Assembly (NCBI GenBank): GCA_000827495.1 | Contig: KN817536.1 | Coordinates: forward strand, 248,001-312,000 | Direction of reading: 5' to 3' | Source of the DNA: Hypholoma sublateritium FD-334 SS-4 | Lineage: Eukaryota; Basidiomycota; Agaricomycetes; Agaricales; Strophariaceae | Length of the DNA stretch: 64,000 nt | Shown: positions 12,431-22,293 of the stretch, piece by piece | Layout of the letters: every line of letters begins with the position of its first letter | Numbering within the stretch: the first letter of the stretch is position 1 | Notes under the pieces: generated by a model | The model's database searches: none | The model's input: the letters and a program-made list of their open reading frames with translations, nothing else | What the model was told of the DNA's origin: nothing | Translations under genes and position numbers: made by a program

Positions 12431-12580
12431 AATTCTGCATGCATTCTTTACGACTCAAATAATCTGTCTTCGCGGTCCGCGTGGTGCTCTAAGCGTGATT
12501 GTGGGCGCTCGGATTCATTTCCTCCTGATGGATGAGGAAGCCATTCCTAAGTTTCTGTGTTAGCTAAAAGAATTGTGATT

Positions 12581-13438
12581 TTAAAACATAGTTACTACAT
12601 TTTCCCCTCGAGGAGCTATTGGAGTTGGCGGCTGCTCTGGCATACTTGGGGCATATATTTGACTATCGCGCCGTAATTTTGCCAAGTAATCGCGGATTGT
12701 CGACGATACCAACTATACCCATAATTTTTAGTATCTCATTGTTTCAACATTGTTTGCAAAAGAAAAAGTATGACATTCACATTGTGATCGTCTTGGGAAG
12801 ACCCAGAATAGCAGGTTACTACTGCTATGGGACAGCAAGGAGCATTCTGGATTGATATTTGAGCCAAGCCCTGGACACACGATCCATGTTGTCCGCACCT
12901 CAAGCCAGATTGGGAAAGCTGCACTAGACTTTGAGAATGTTGAGAAATTACATTAAGTAGATTCGCATACCTCCACCACTGATGCGGGACGTCGATGAGT
13001 CTCCAGCTTGAGATGTTTTGCCCATCGCACTCATTCCTTTTTCGACGTAGAAGCTGGAATGACCTGTTCGTTTGACCGTGTTGATCATACCCTCCAAATA
13101 TGCCCAGCTATCCAGACTAACGTCCCCAACACCATTTACGTCTCCTAGGTCACCCACTGTGCAGGCAAACAGGGTATGTCCTGCAATCGTTTGAATTGAG
13201 ATAACGAGTCCCTTTCCCTTGAGGTGTCGCGAAGATGATCTAAATCGTTTTCGCAAAGACAACCCCTAGTAGACGCACGAGGTTGTGAGATTCATATGTG
13301 GAAATTCTTTCAAATGCGCACCAGTGTAACCGCGTCCGTTGAACAGAACGATGGAAATCGATATTTACCTTCCTCTACCAAAGCCTGAGTAGCTAGCTCA
13401 GCATCAGATGGAGGCATCATATGCAGGCCGTTGAACAT
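12581..13438 (-). CDS. YBR137W-like protein, PF03928 (HbpS-like/DUF336) fold
   Basis: Exons 13438-13379, 13265-12971, 12918-12899, 12846-12781, 12712-12581; about 190 residues. Blocks that mark the family: GKGLVISIQTIAGHTLFACT, DVSLDSWAYLEGMINTVKR, TGHSSFYVEKGMSAMGKT, GGAFPIWLENAPCCPIAVV and YSGSSQDDHNLV. The yeast homologue YBR137W is a decameric cytosolic protein that binds the Get/Sgt2 system; bacterial relatives bind heme. The first intron is ambiguous: donor GTAGAG at 13378 keeps frame and aligns best (ALGLSLRKRF), while the stronger-looking GTAAAT ten bases later does not. The true start may lie in a further upstream exon. A short alternative 3' exon past 12581 is possible. Confidence 0.75.
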
Positions 13439-13962
13439 GTAGATTTGAGATATGAGAGTCACTCAAACACCAATGATGTACAGGACGAGGTACCCACGTA
13501 TTTATGTTTTGAAGTCATCTCAGGCCCTGGTAAGTAGTGCAACGAGGCGGACATGCGATTGTTGGCCGATTATTGATAAGTGTTATCTAACGACATGATA
13601 TGGAAAAGTAGACCAAGGTCAAATCCATAATGTCAGCGCAACATGAGGTGACGTTATCTGTCTCAACATCGATAGCAGAGCAAGGACACTACACATGAAA
13701 GTCATTGGTAGTTCAGATGAAATTATAGCCAGTAATAAGGGACCGGCAACAGCATGTAGGGATATTGTCACTTAACACCCACATGTTCGGTGGCGTAATG
13801 TTGAAGTATTGGGTATGATGTCAGGTGGAAGGAAATCCCTCCGGCTACATTTAATGGATCTTATGAGAAATGAGAATGTAAAATAAATAACAATGAGGTA
13901 CTCTGTAAGTAGATATCAGTATGTTCAACATGACCGACAGCAAGCGAGCTACAGACATATGC
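13439..13962. other. Intergenic stretch, no gene seen
   Basis: This is upstream of the YBR137W-like gene and downstream of mS34, both on the minus strand. It is AT-rich with many stops in all frames. It could hide a small non-coding 5' exon of the YBR137W-like gene. Confidence 0.4.
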
Positions 13963-14415
13963 TTAAAGCTCGGTTTTAGCCTTCACAGGTGAAGTTCCAG
14001 CTTTTTGTATCGAACGGCCTTCTTTCCACGTGTACTTTAGGCTTCCCCGTATAATTTCGTCTTTAATGCTGATAGGGACACCTGAACCGCACGGCCAACA
14101 TTCGTTATACTCCAGGTAATTGTGGGGTAGTAGTAATCGCATTGACGAACCTTTCCAATGTAAGCGCCCCCACGCCTTCCCATGCGTTCCCTGCAATTTG
14201 AATTGCGAGCGAGTGACAACCCAGTAGCAGTTTGGGATGTTCTTCTCGCTCCATCGCGTCTGGTGCACCTCCATCCCAATGCCACCCGTTGGGGTACGAG
14301 AAAGGACTTCGTAGAGATTACCGCATCGTGGTTTTAGGACAGGTGGCAGCCCTTTTGTTGGGACGAGCTTCTTCAGAGTTCGTGCAAAGGCGTTTGCATT
14401 GATTCTTGCGGACAT
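13963..14415 (-). CDS. Mitochondrial small-subunit ribosomal protein mS34
   Basis: Two exons, 14415-14151 and 14081-13963; 127 residues. Compared with animal MRPS34 from memory, the spacing matches: NLYEVLSRTPTGGIG, then NCYWVVTRSQFK, and THGKAWGRLHWKG. The start MSARINANAFARTLKKLVP gives a basic N-terminus. An upstream in-frame ATG at 14535 would add 40 Pro/His-rich residues and is less likely. The 69-bp intron (14082-14150; GTTCGT to TTCAG) is a multiple of three and free of stops, so both forms stay open. Removing it joins WKG to VPISIKDEIIRG, which reads as the natural continuation. It diverges from the GatC-like gene. Confidence 0.72.
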   Translation of the reverse strand: MSARINANAFARTLKKLVPTKGLPPVLKPRCGNLYEVLSRTPTGGIGMEVHQTRWSEKNIPNCYWVVTRSQFKLQGTHGKAWGRLHWKGSSMRLLLPHNYLEYNECWPCGSGVPISIKDEIIRGSLKYTWKEGRSIQKAGTSPVKAKTEL

Positions 14416-14606
14416 TGGAGGCGGAAGGGGAGGTGGATGGAAGGGGAAGTGGAACCGTGAATGAAATGAGTTTCCGCTGACTACGTTACAACTTGGAAGG
14501 GGACGGAAAAGATATTCCCCGTGACCCACTTTCAAGCTCAGCCGAGGAAAGAAACGCGTTCTGTAACAACTCTGTAAAGTGAACTTTCAACTCCTCCCGC
14601 CAACAG

Positions 14607-15083
14607 ATGGCTAGGCTGACATCTTTACGCAGGGTTTATCACATCTCCTCACCGTCCTTCAATAAGCTCCCTCTTTCTCAAAGAATCTCCACTTCTTATT
14701 CCCGAAAAGAAACAGATTCGTGCGGCCTCCCAATTCAGCCGACATGGTCGGTGTATGAACTACTCTCCTCATATCCTTCTCCCACATTGTCAACCAACAC
14801 TATTGTGCAATTGTACGAATTATCCGCGTTGATGTGCCCAAAAGTTGATACCCCGCAATTCAAGTTCATAAAGGAGGAGTTGGAAGACATGGTCAGATTA
14901 GTGGAAGCAGTCAAACTGGTTGATACTTCCGGGATATCAGTCAAGGGCCGCGGAGAGGAGGAAGATTCTGATTTGAACACGCCGCATTCTGACAATTTAG
15001 CAGAATCTGGCAAAGTTCTATTGAAGCATGCTTCCCGGGCAAAAGATGGATTTTACATTGTCGACTCCGATCGCAGACGCTGA
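14607..15083 (+). CDS. GatC-like subunit of mitochondrial Glu-tRNA(Gln) amidotransferase
   Basis: Intronless, 158 residues. The N-terminus (MARLTSLRRVYHISS) is a plausible mitochondrial presequence. The core has TWSVYELLSSYPSP, then a helix VQLYELSALMCPK and the segment MVRLVEAVKLVDT, as in basidiomycete GatC proteins I recall. GatC stabilises GatA/GatB, which convert Glu-tRNA(Gln) to Gln-tRNA(Gln) in mitochondria. The end reads LLKHASRAKDGFYIVDS. The family is fast evolving, so the call rests on pattern and length. It shares a divergent promoter of about 190 bp with mS34, another mitochondrial translation gene. Confidence 0.6.
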   Translation: MARLTSLRRVYHISSPSFNKLPLSQRISTSYSRKETDSCGLPIQPTWSVYELLSSYPSPTLSTNTIVQLYELSALMCPKVDTPQFKFIKEELEDMVRLVEAVKLVDTSGISVKGRGEEEDSDLNTPHSDNLAESGKVLLKHASRAKDGFYIVDSDRRR

Positions 15084-15121
15084 ACTACTTCATTGTAAAT
15101 ATTTGCACATTTCACTGACTA

Positions 15122-15825
15122 TTATGTGGCATTGAGCAACGTATGGCCTCCTGTGGACCCAAACCCTCCAGCACCGCGTATGGTTTCTTCGAGATCCTGA
15201 AGCCAGTGGATCAATCATTGTATTCCGAGACGAAGAACAGCAGTAAAGTAAACTTACGTCAACTTCAAGGATCTCTGGCGTGTAAATCCGCTCAAGTATC
15301 AATTGTGCAATGCGATCTCCCTGCTCCACTATGATTTGACATGAGCAAGACTTGAACTGAATTCCGGTCCGAAGGGCTCTATACCTTGGAAATCTTTGTC
15401 GGAAAGGTTGTAGAGGAGGACAAAGACCACACCACGATAGTCTGCATCAATAACTCCGGCACCGGTATCAATCATGAATTTTGATGCTGCAGAGAATGAA
15501 AACAGTAAATCAATGACACAATGAGATGTACGTACCAAGGCCACTGCGGGGCGCGACACGTCCATATGTACCATGAGGAACAGCAATGGACAATTGGGTG
15601 TCCACAAGAGCTTTACCATGTGCTGGGATAAGCTTCTTCTCTGCGCTAATGATCTCATGAGTGTACTTGGCGCACCATGGACTGGGAGTGTTGTTCCTAC
15701 CTGTAGAGATCATAGCCCGCTGCCAGTGCTGACCCACGAGTGGGGATAGTTGCCTTTTCAGAGAGGCGCTTCACGAGTAAATTGGGGGCAAGGACTGGCT
15801 CCAGGAACTCAGTTTCGAGAGTCAT
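15122..15825 (-). CDS. DUT1: dUTP diphosphatase
   Basis: Trimeric dUTPase: hydrolyses dUTP to dUMP and pyrophosphate, keeping uracil out of DNA and feeding dTMP synthesis. Exons 15825-15701, 15645-15536, 15486-15385, 15328-15258, 15196-15122; introns 49-61 bp; 160 residues. All five motifs are present in order: 1 AAGYDLYSAE, 2 [11 protein letters not shown], 3 [14 protein letters not shown] with the catalytic Asp, 4 GDRIAQLIL and 5 [11 protein letters not shown], the flexible phosphate-binding tail. Length and motif spacing are normal for eukaryotes. The start is the only in-frame ATG before motif 1. Confidence 0.97.
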
Positions 15826-16257
15826 CTTTCTTTTTTTGGGCTGGGGGTTTTCGTTTCCCATGAGTTAGTGTGGTAGACGAATGGATCCCTTAATTCAAGC
15901 TCGACGCGCTTGGCTGAGTTTGAATAACGTGTTAACTCCGCTTATGATCACCGTCAGACAAAGTTTAGATACCTGGCAGCTACTTCACTTCAAACTGCCA
16001 ATTTACTATTGGGTCAATACTTGAATACACCCTAGGAATCACCATAACCCAAGTTTTCGTGCACATGCTGTCAAGAATCGACACCCTTGGGCGAAAGAAG
16101 CATCTTGGCTGCCCACGCATTCAAGCAAAGTTGCCCACGAACAGAGACTCATATATAGCAGATAAGAGAACTATCCCATTGGGTCTCAGTACGAACGAAT
16201 ACGGCAACTTTCGTCTTTATCTCTTTTCTATCAACTAAGAGCAGAGTAACATTGAAT
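15826..16257. promoter_or_regulatory. Divergent promoter of DUT1 and nitrite reductase
   Basis: This 432 bp holds no reading frame of note. Nitrate-responsive and GATA (nitrogen-repression) sites would be expected by analogy with other fungal nitrite reductase genes. Scattered GATA/TATC tetramers occur, but not beyond what this composition gives. Confidence 0.4.
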
Positions 16258-19200
16258 ATGGACATGGACAACATGCCTACAGGAGGATCTAAGACGAGAA
16301 CCATCCTTGTGATCGGTTTGGGCATGGTGCGGTCAATTCGTTGCTTAGTTTTCAGCTCAAAAATCATTGAATGCTATGTAGACAGCGCTAGCTTTCATCG
16401 ACAAACTATTTGCGCTTCAGGATGAGTCAGGCAAAGGTGACAAGTGGTCTGTCATTGTTGTGGGAGAGGAACCCCATTTTGCATATAATCGTGTTGGACT
16501 GATGAGCATTATTCAGATTGCTATGAACTTTGGGTTGATTGTAGTTGATGAAATTGTGTACTGGCTAGAGTCAATATTTCTCGCATCGATCCATCGAAGA
16601 CTTGTACCTACAACCTCTGACTTGGTATAATTCCCAACCGAGCAATAGATTGTCGCATATCATAGATGATGCTGTCCTCCAAGTGGATACTACTCAACGC
16701 AAGGCGTGCACCAGAAAGGTGATGCCCATCATCTTCATTATCTGCATCTGGTCTACGCTGACGTTGATATATGTAAGGGTGTTGATATATTATATGATGT
16801 TTGCGTTATTGCAACTGGATCGCGTGCAAACCTTCCTTCCTGCATTTCAAATACGGACATGGACAATATCTGTGGCATATTTTGCTATCGAAACTTGGAG
16901 GATTTTGATCGAATGATCGAATATTCAAATGCCCAATCTGTGAAACGCGTCGCCATTATCGGTGGAGGTTTACTTGGATTGGAAGCAGCCAAAGCCTTGT
17001 GCGACTTTGGGATACCTCAAGTTACAGTAGTTGAACAAAACCAATGGGCGAGTTTCAACATTTCTATATGTATCTTCCCAAACTGATATTTTGATAGGTG
17101 TTGAGTCGCCAACTTGATCAAATAGGAGGTGAAATGGCTCTAGATCAATTGAAGGCCATGAACATTGAAGTTTTCTTAAATTCACGACTCCGATCGATTC
17201 TTACCTATGAAGGGGACGGCGTTGCTACTTGCAAAGGTTTGATACTCGAAGATAATTCAAATCACGCTTTCGACATGGTCATATTTACTATTGGAGTAAC
17301 TCCTTGTGACGAACTTGCCAAAGCTTCCGGAATTGATACCCATGATCAAGGGGGCATAGTCATCCAACCTGACCTTAAAACTTCTGTTGACAATGTCTAT
17401 GCAATTGGCGAATGTGCCTCTTTTCAAGGAAGGACCTATGGCTTTATTGCTCCAGGTGTCGAAATGGCCGGTATTCTGGCATTCAATCTCTCCAGAGGAC
17501 CTCTGGACAGGTCAAGAAATATGACTGTCCCTGATACCAGTACCAGACTCAAACTAGCCGGAGTGAACGTCGCATGTTTTGGAGACCATCTGGCCGGCAA
17601 CAAGCTACGTGGAAAACAGGAACCAGATTCCCGACAGCCTCGAGCTCTTTCGTATCATGATCCGTTCAGCGGGGTCTACAAGAAATATTTTTTCACAGCC
17701 GACGGGAAGCGTTTACTTGGTGGCATAATGGTGGGCGACATCAAGGATTACACGAAACTTCTTTCTATTTACAGACAGCGAGTGAGTCGTCTGAATAATC
17801 TAGGATCTGTTTTTCTTATTATCCATATGGCTAGAAACCTCTGGACATACCGGCTGGTCAACTGGTAGTTAGTTTGCTTCGTCAAGAGGATGAATTTGAT
17901 GGCGATGACTTGGACCTCCAAGCGCAGGTTTGCTCTTGCTACAACATATCGAAACAAGTCCTTGTCAACGCCGTGAAGGATGGATGTCAATCACTCGGTG
18001 AAGTCAAAGCTCGTACCAAAGCAGGTACAGGTTGTGGTGGCTGCGTACCTCTTGCAACTTCCATCTTCAACTCTGAAATGAAGCAACTTGGACACGCCGT
18101 TTTGAATTATCTCTGCCCTCATTTTCAGAAAAGCAGACAAGATCTCTTCATGATAGTCAAAATCAAGAAATTGACTACCTTCGAGGATGTCATAAACGAA
18201 GCCGGCGTCAACCCAGGGTCTATTGGATGTGAGATCTGCAAGCCTGCAGTTGCTAGTATCTTGTCAAGCCTTTACAACGAATTCATCATGACCCAAACCC
18301 ATCATCAAAACCAAGACACAAACGACAAATATTTAGCCAACATTCAACGTAACGGAACGTACTCGGTTATCCCACGAGTGCCTGCTGGAGAAATCGTGAG
18401 CCACGCTTTTTTTCTCCTAACATCCATAGCGCTAAGGCAAAGTATTTACTGTCAGACTCCCGCAAAATTGAAGGAACTTGCTACTGTTGCCGAAAAGTAC
18501 TCTCTGTATACCAAAATCACAGGCGGGTAAGTGCGCTGTCCAACTTTACTATAGCATGCCTAAGCACCGATCATCCCTATAGTCAACGGATCGACCTCTT
18601 TGGAGCTAAAAAACAAGATTTACCCAATATATGGGAGGAACTAGGCCTCGCCGGATTCGAAAGTGGCCACGCGTATGGGAAAGCTTTACGGACGGTGAAA
18701 AGCTGTGTTGGAACGAGTTGGTGCCGTTTCGGAGTAGGAGATTCTGTTGGACTGGCGGTAGAACTCGAAGAAAGATATAAGGGGATCCGAGCGCCTCATA
18801 AATTCAAAGGTGGAGTGAGTGGCTGCGTACGTGAATGTGCTGAGGCACAGGGAAAGGGTCCGTTTCTGTACAAGCGATCGACTCATCTACCAATCATCTG
18901 AGTACTTGATCTTTAGATTTTGGCGTCATCGCTACCACCAAAGGGTGGAACGTTTATGTTGGTGGTAATGGCGGTGCCAAGCCCAGACATGCCGAGTTGC
19001 TTGCTACGGACGTATCAAAGGAGAAGGTGCGCAACCCTCCTTAAAAATGACAAAAACCTCGAATAACATTTTCCTTCAGGCCGTCAAAATTATCGATCGA
19101 TTCTTGATGCTGTACATTCAATCGGCAGATCGATTGCAACGAACTGCAAGATGGGTGGAATCTTTGGGGGAAGGTGGAAGACATGGCTTAGATTATCTTA

Positions 19201-20161
19201 AGAGTGTGGTCATCGACGATGCCCTTGGAATCTGCAAAGATTTGGATGATTCTATGGAGGCGCTTGTTGGAACCTACTTCGACGAATGGGCTGAGGTGGT
19301 TCGAAGTCCTGAAAAAAGGGCCCTTTTCCGCCAGGTGCGTTAATGTGTCTCTTTTCTTTTGCGTGATATAATTTACCCTGTTATAAAGTTTGTTAATACA
19401 GACGAAATCAAAGAAGGAATTGAAATCGTAGAAGAAAGGGGTCAGAGGAGGCCCGCTGAATGGTCTGAGGAAGCTCCACCACTGAGATTCGAAGTCAATG
19501 AGATAGTCCAGCACAAAAGTCAGTGGAAATGGCGCAAGGTTGCGACTGCAGCGGACCTACGCATTTCGAGCCACGGAACCACTTCAATCGCGGTAAATTA
19601 CTCCGATACTCAACTCGCAGTTTTCAAACTAGCAAACGGGAAAATCTACGCCACCCAGCAACTATGCCCCCATCGCCGAGCATTTGTTCTATCAGACGGA
19701 CTCTTGGGAGAAACAATTGAAGGAAACCCATATATTTCATGTCCTTTGCATAAGTAAGTTTATCAATTCTTCCTCATTTGCAATGAGACCTCAACGCGAC
19801 GAGCAGAAGAAACTTCACACTAACTGAAGGTCAGTGTTTAACGGACAACGATTATAAGATTATAACATTTGAGGTTCGTCGAGCGCTCAGTCTCAGTAAC
19901 AAGTCACAACTCACATTTGGGTACTAGGCTAAAGAAGAAAACGGCGGAGTATTCGTGAAGCTACCTGATCCAGAGGCGATAGATGCGGTTCTCGGGACTC
20001 GCAAATGGGTGGTCGAACAGCCTACGAAGGAGGGTCGTGGACAGCTCTCTCACCATGTTGATATTGTCGCGCCCCTAACAGACAAGGATGAAACCCCTAC
20101 TCTGATGCTGGAAAATATAACGCAAGGTTGCATGGTTGGCAACAAGAACCTGGACTGGTAA
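16258..20161 (+). CDS. niiA: Nitrite reductase [NAD(P)H], siroheme type
   Basis: Cytosolic assimilatory enzyme reducing nitrite to ammonium. Exons: 16258-16326, 16382-16501, 16569-16718, 16778-17047, 17098-17781, 17835-18395, 18456-18526, 18583-18857, 18917-19026, 19080-19334, 19389-19753, 19807-19873, 19928-20161; about 1076 residues, the usual size. N-terminal FAD/NAD domain: ILVIGLGM, YDVCVIATGSRA, VAIIGGGLLGLEAAKAL. A [2Fe-2S] cluster domain has CSCYNIS and GTGCGGCVPL. The siroheme/4Fe-4S half has KSCVGTSWCRFGVGDS and GGVSGCVRECAEAQGK. A C-terminal Rieske domain has QLCPHRRA and SCPLHKRNF. Two splice sites are odd: intron 2 appears AT-AG (16502-16568) and intron 4 GC-AG (17048-17097). No nitrate reductase or transporter lies nearby. 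Confidence 0.93.
16502..16568 (+). other. Intron with mutated donor (AT-AG) in nitrite reductase
   Basis: The expected exon end is NRVGL followed by ATGAGC, where GTGAGC would be a strong donor. Acceptor GGCTAG, phase 0. The nearest usable GT (16493) also keeps frame but deletes the conserved Val-Gly-Leu. Confidence 0.6.
17048..17097 (+). other. GC-AG intron in nitrite reductase
   Basis: Donor GCGAGT, acceptor GATAG, 50 bp, phase 0. It joins VVEQNQW to VLSRQLDQIGG, the normal sequence. No GT donor in the neighbourhood keeps this frame. Confidence 0.75.
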
Positions 20162-20301
20162 TATTCGGATGTAGGTTTACCGTTTGGCGAGACAATAGGT
20201 ACTTATGATGTATTGGACGTGTACTTGTATATGCATAATATTAGGATCGTTGTTATATGGCTACTCCAAAATCTATATACATACTGCGAAGATGTAACCT
20301 T

Positions 20302-21396
20302 TTACGGCTCTCGAGTGACCCCACCGAGTAACGGGCCTGATACAGACCTACCTAGTGACTCCACGCCGCGATGCAGAATTGAAGTGACATTTCGTCGAAC
20401 CTCAGAGACATGCTCAGCAGTATATAAACCATCATTACGAAAGTCGTTCAAGGCTTGCGAAATTTCGTTTCTAGAGACTGGTTCGCCAAATGTGATGGTG
20501 AGATGTCCTCCTGGGCGTGGAAAATAATTGTAGGGAAAAGGCCTGCCTACTGGCATCAATTTCTCGAATCCGGTGAGCCACATCGGAATGATCACAGGCT
20601 GAATTTTTGCTTCCATGAGGATGCGGCCACTTGTAATTCATGAGCGGGATGAGTAAGATGAAATGAAAGAACGATCACTGACATTCCCCACTTGAATCTC
20701 GGTAAATGCGCCTGACCGAGCTTATCAAAAGGGTATGTGCAAGGCTGATTCACTTTACCCTCGCCGTACATGTGAACCTGACGTAAGCGGGCTGTTAATT
20801 TTGACAAGGTCACCAGGACGGGCATGGACTTTGAACGCACCCAACCCCCTTGATTGATCCTCTGGATTGCGACGTTGACGGCGTCCTGGTAGATTCCTTT
20901 ACCGCGGAACGTCTCGAGGGTCTGTCCGAGGGAAAAAAAGGCCGAGAGCAAGCTGAGCCAGATAACTGGAGTCAACTGACGAGCGGATTTGGATAATTAG
21001 ATTGGCTTACGGATTAGTGAACATGATCTCTGATGCGCCTAGAACCCAGCGGGTGGTTTTTGCGCTGAAATAGTACCGAGTTGGAAGGACCCCCCATATA
21101 ACGGGATCGTCGAGGCTGAGGCGAGACTCAGATGCGAGCAAGTAATGTCGCACAAAGAAGCACCTACGTCGAGATATGGTTGCAAACTGCAAATGGATGG
21201 TTAGGTTGATAGCAAGAAATGCTATTAGGGGCTCACCGGTTACAACCCCCTGGCCAGCGGCCCGTTTGGGACTGTTTAGGGCATCTTCGAGGTTGTGGAG
21301 TCCGTTGACCTGTAAAGAGCAAAGGCCGGAGTACAGAAAGGCCTTTGAGATGAGACCGACGGAAGATACAACCGCCGCCGAGAGGACGCGGGACAT
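20302..21396 (-). CDS. TAZ1: Tafazzin, cardiolipin transacylase
   Basis: Mitochondrial membrane transacylase that remodels cardiolipin. Exons 21396-21237, 21186-21168, 21115-21011, 20952-20841, 20777-20683, 20629-20302; introns 50-63 bp; 272 residues. The acyltransferase HX4D motif is NHISTLDDP, formed across a 19-nt exon. Further family blocks: QTLETFRGKGIYQDAV, HMYGEGKVNQP with the second acyltransferase motif, ILMEAKIQPVIIPMWLTGF and FPRPGGHLTITFGEPV. The residue before Asn-His is Cys rather than the usual Ser. The start follows a short Ser/Pro leader; an ATG further upstream at 21546 is possible but unlike the family. Confidence 0.95.
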
Positions 21397-21593
21397 GGGG
21401 CCAGGAAAAGAGGTGAAGCGAAAATAAGCATTGCGGGAACTGCCGGAGCAGTGCTTACATGAGCGTGTCGGGGAATTTGATGGTGGAAACCCCCAACGAA
21501 AAGCAGACGACGAGTAAAACAAGGTGGTTCGCGGCAGCCAACTCATTCCCTCTCCAATTGCCTCCCACCTGTGAGGGGCAGCGCACCCGCGCC

Positions 21594-22145
21594 ATGTTGG
21601 CTCTCATGGCTCTGAGCTCAATTGCAGCCCTTCTCTTCGTCTACATATTCATGCCCGCCCTCTGGGCATCAATAATGGCTGTCGATGAAGCTCTGGATGC
21701 CCACGAAGCGGGTCTCGCTGTCGTTGCCTCCCGTATGTGTAACATTCCCGCGTCGTCTGGCCTCCCCTCTCATTCTATTATCCAGGGAACCCGTTTCGTG
21801 AAACGGGCCCGCCGGCGAACATGGCGAAGCTAATACTACTACGGCATAAAGTAGGTCTTATCCTTAGACATTAAACGTCGGTCGCTAGACATTCCCTCTC
21901 CAGATTCAAACAAACAACAGGAAGCGCCGCAGCTCTTCCCAGTCACGACAAGCCCCGCGTACCTATGCTATTGTCTCTTCGACACGTCCAAAGGCTTCAT
22001 GGATGCGCTTCGGCAAGCCCTTCGGAGGGAAACAGTACCATTAATGTCAACAATCACCTTCGCCGCCCCTACTTTCTTGTTGCTCCTGTTTTACTATTCT
22101 ATTATACCCCATACTTTCCATATTATATCTGGTATGGAAATGTAA
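21594..22145 (+). CDS. Small membrane protein of unknown function
   Basis: Not recognised. Exons 21594-21732, 21786-21854 and 21904-22145 give 149 residues in one frame; the second donor (GTCTTA) is weak and chosen because it alone joins the two hydrophobic ends. A membrane segment lies at the N-terminus (LMALSSIAALLFVYIFM), and another near the C-terminus (FAAPTFLLLLFYYSII). Between them is a charged loop with KGFMDALRQALRRETV. Exon 2 begins with a perfect hairpin. It diverges from tafazzin by about 200 bp. Coding potential is supported by the consistent frame and TM layout, not by homology. Confidence 0.5.
21789..21806 (+). repeat. Short perfect hairpin next to a 3' splice site
   Basis: Seven-base arms CCCGTTT and AAACGGG around a four-base loop, starting about 3 nt after the acceptor AG of the small membrane protein gene. 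It could be chance in a GC-rich exon. Confidence 0.45.
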
Positions 22146-22293
22146 CACCATTCTTGTTTTGTCCCCGTTGCCAACAACGTTCTAATCCCCTTCGGCTTTC
22201 TTCCACCCTATGAGGACTAAAGTCTGTTATTCAATTACATACATGTACCATATTACACTTCCAATGATGAAGAAATTCATTAATCTCTGCTAT

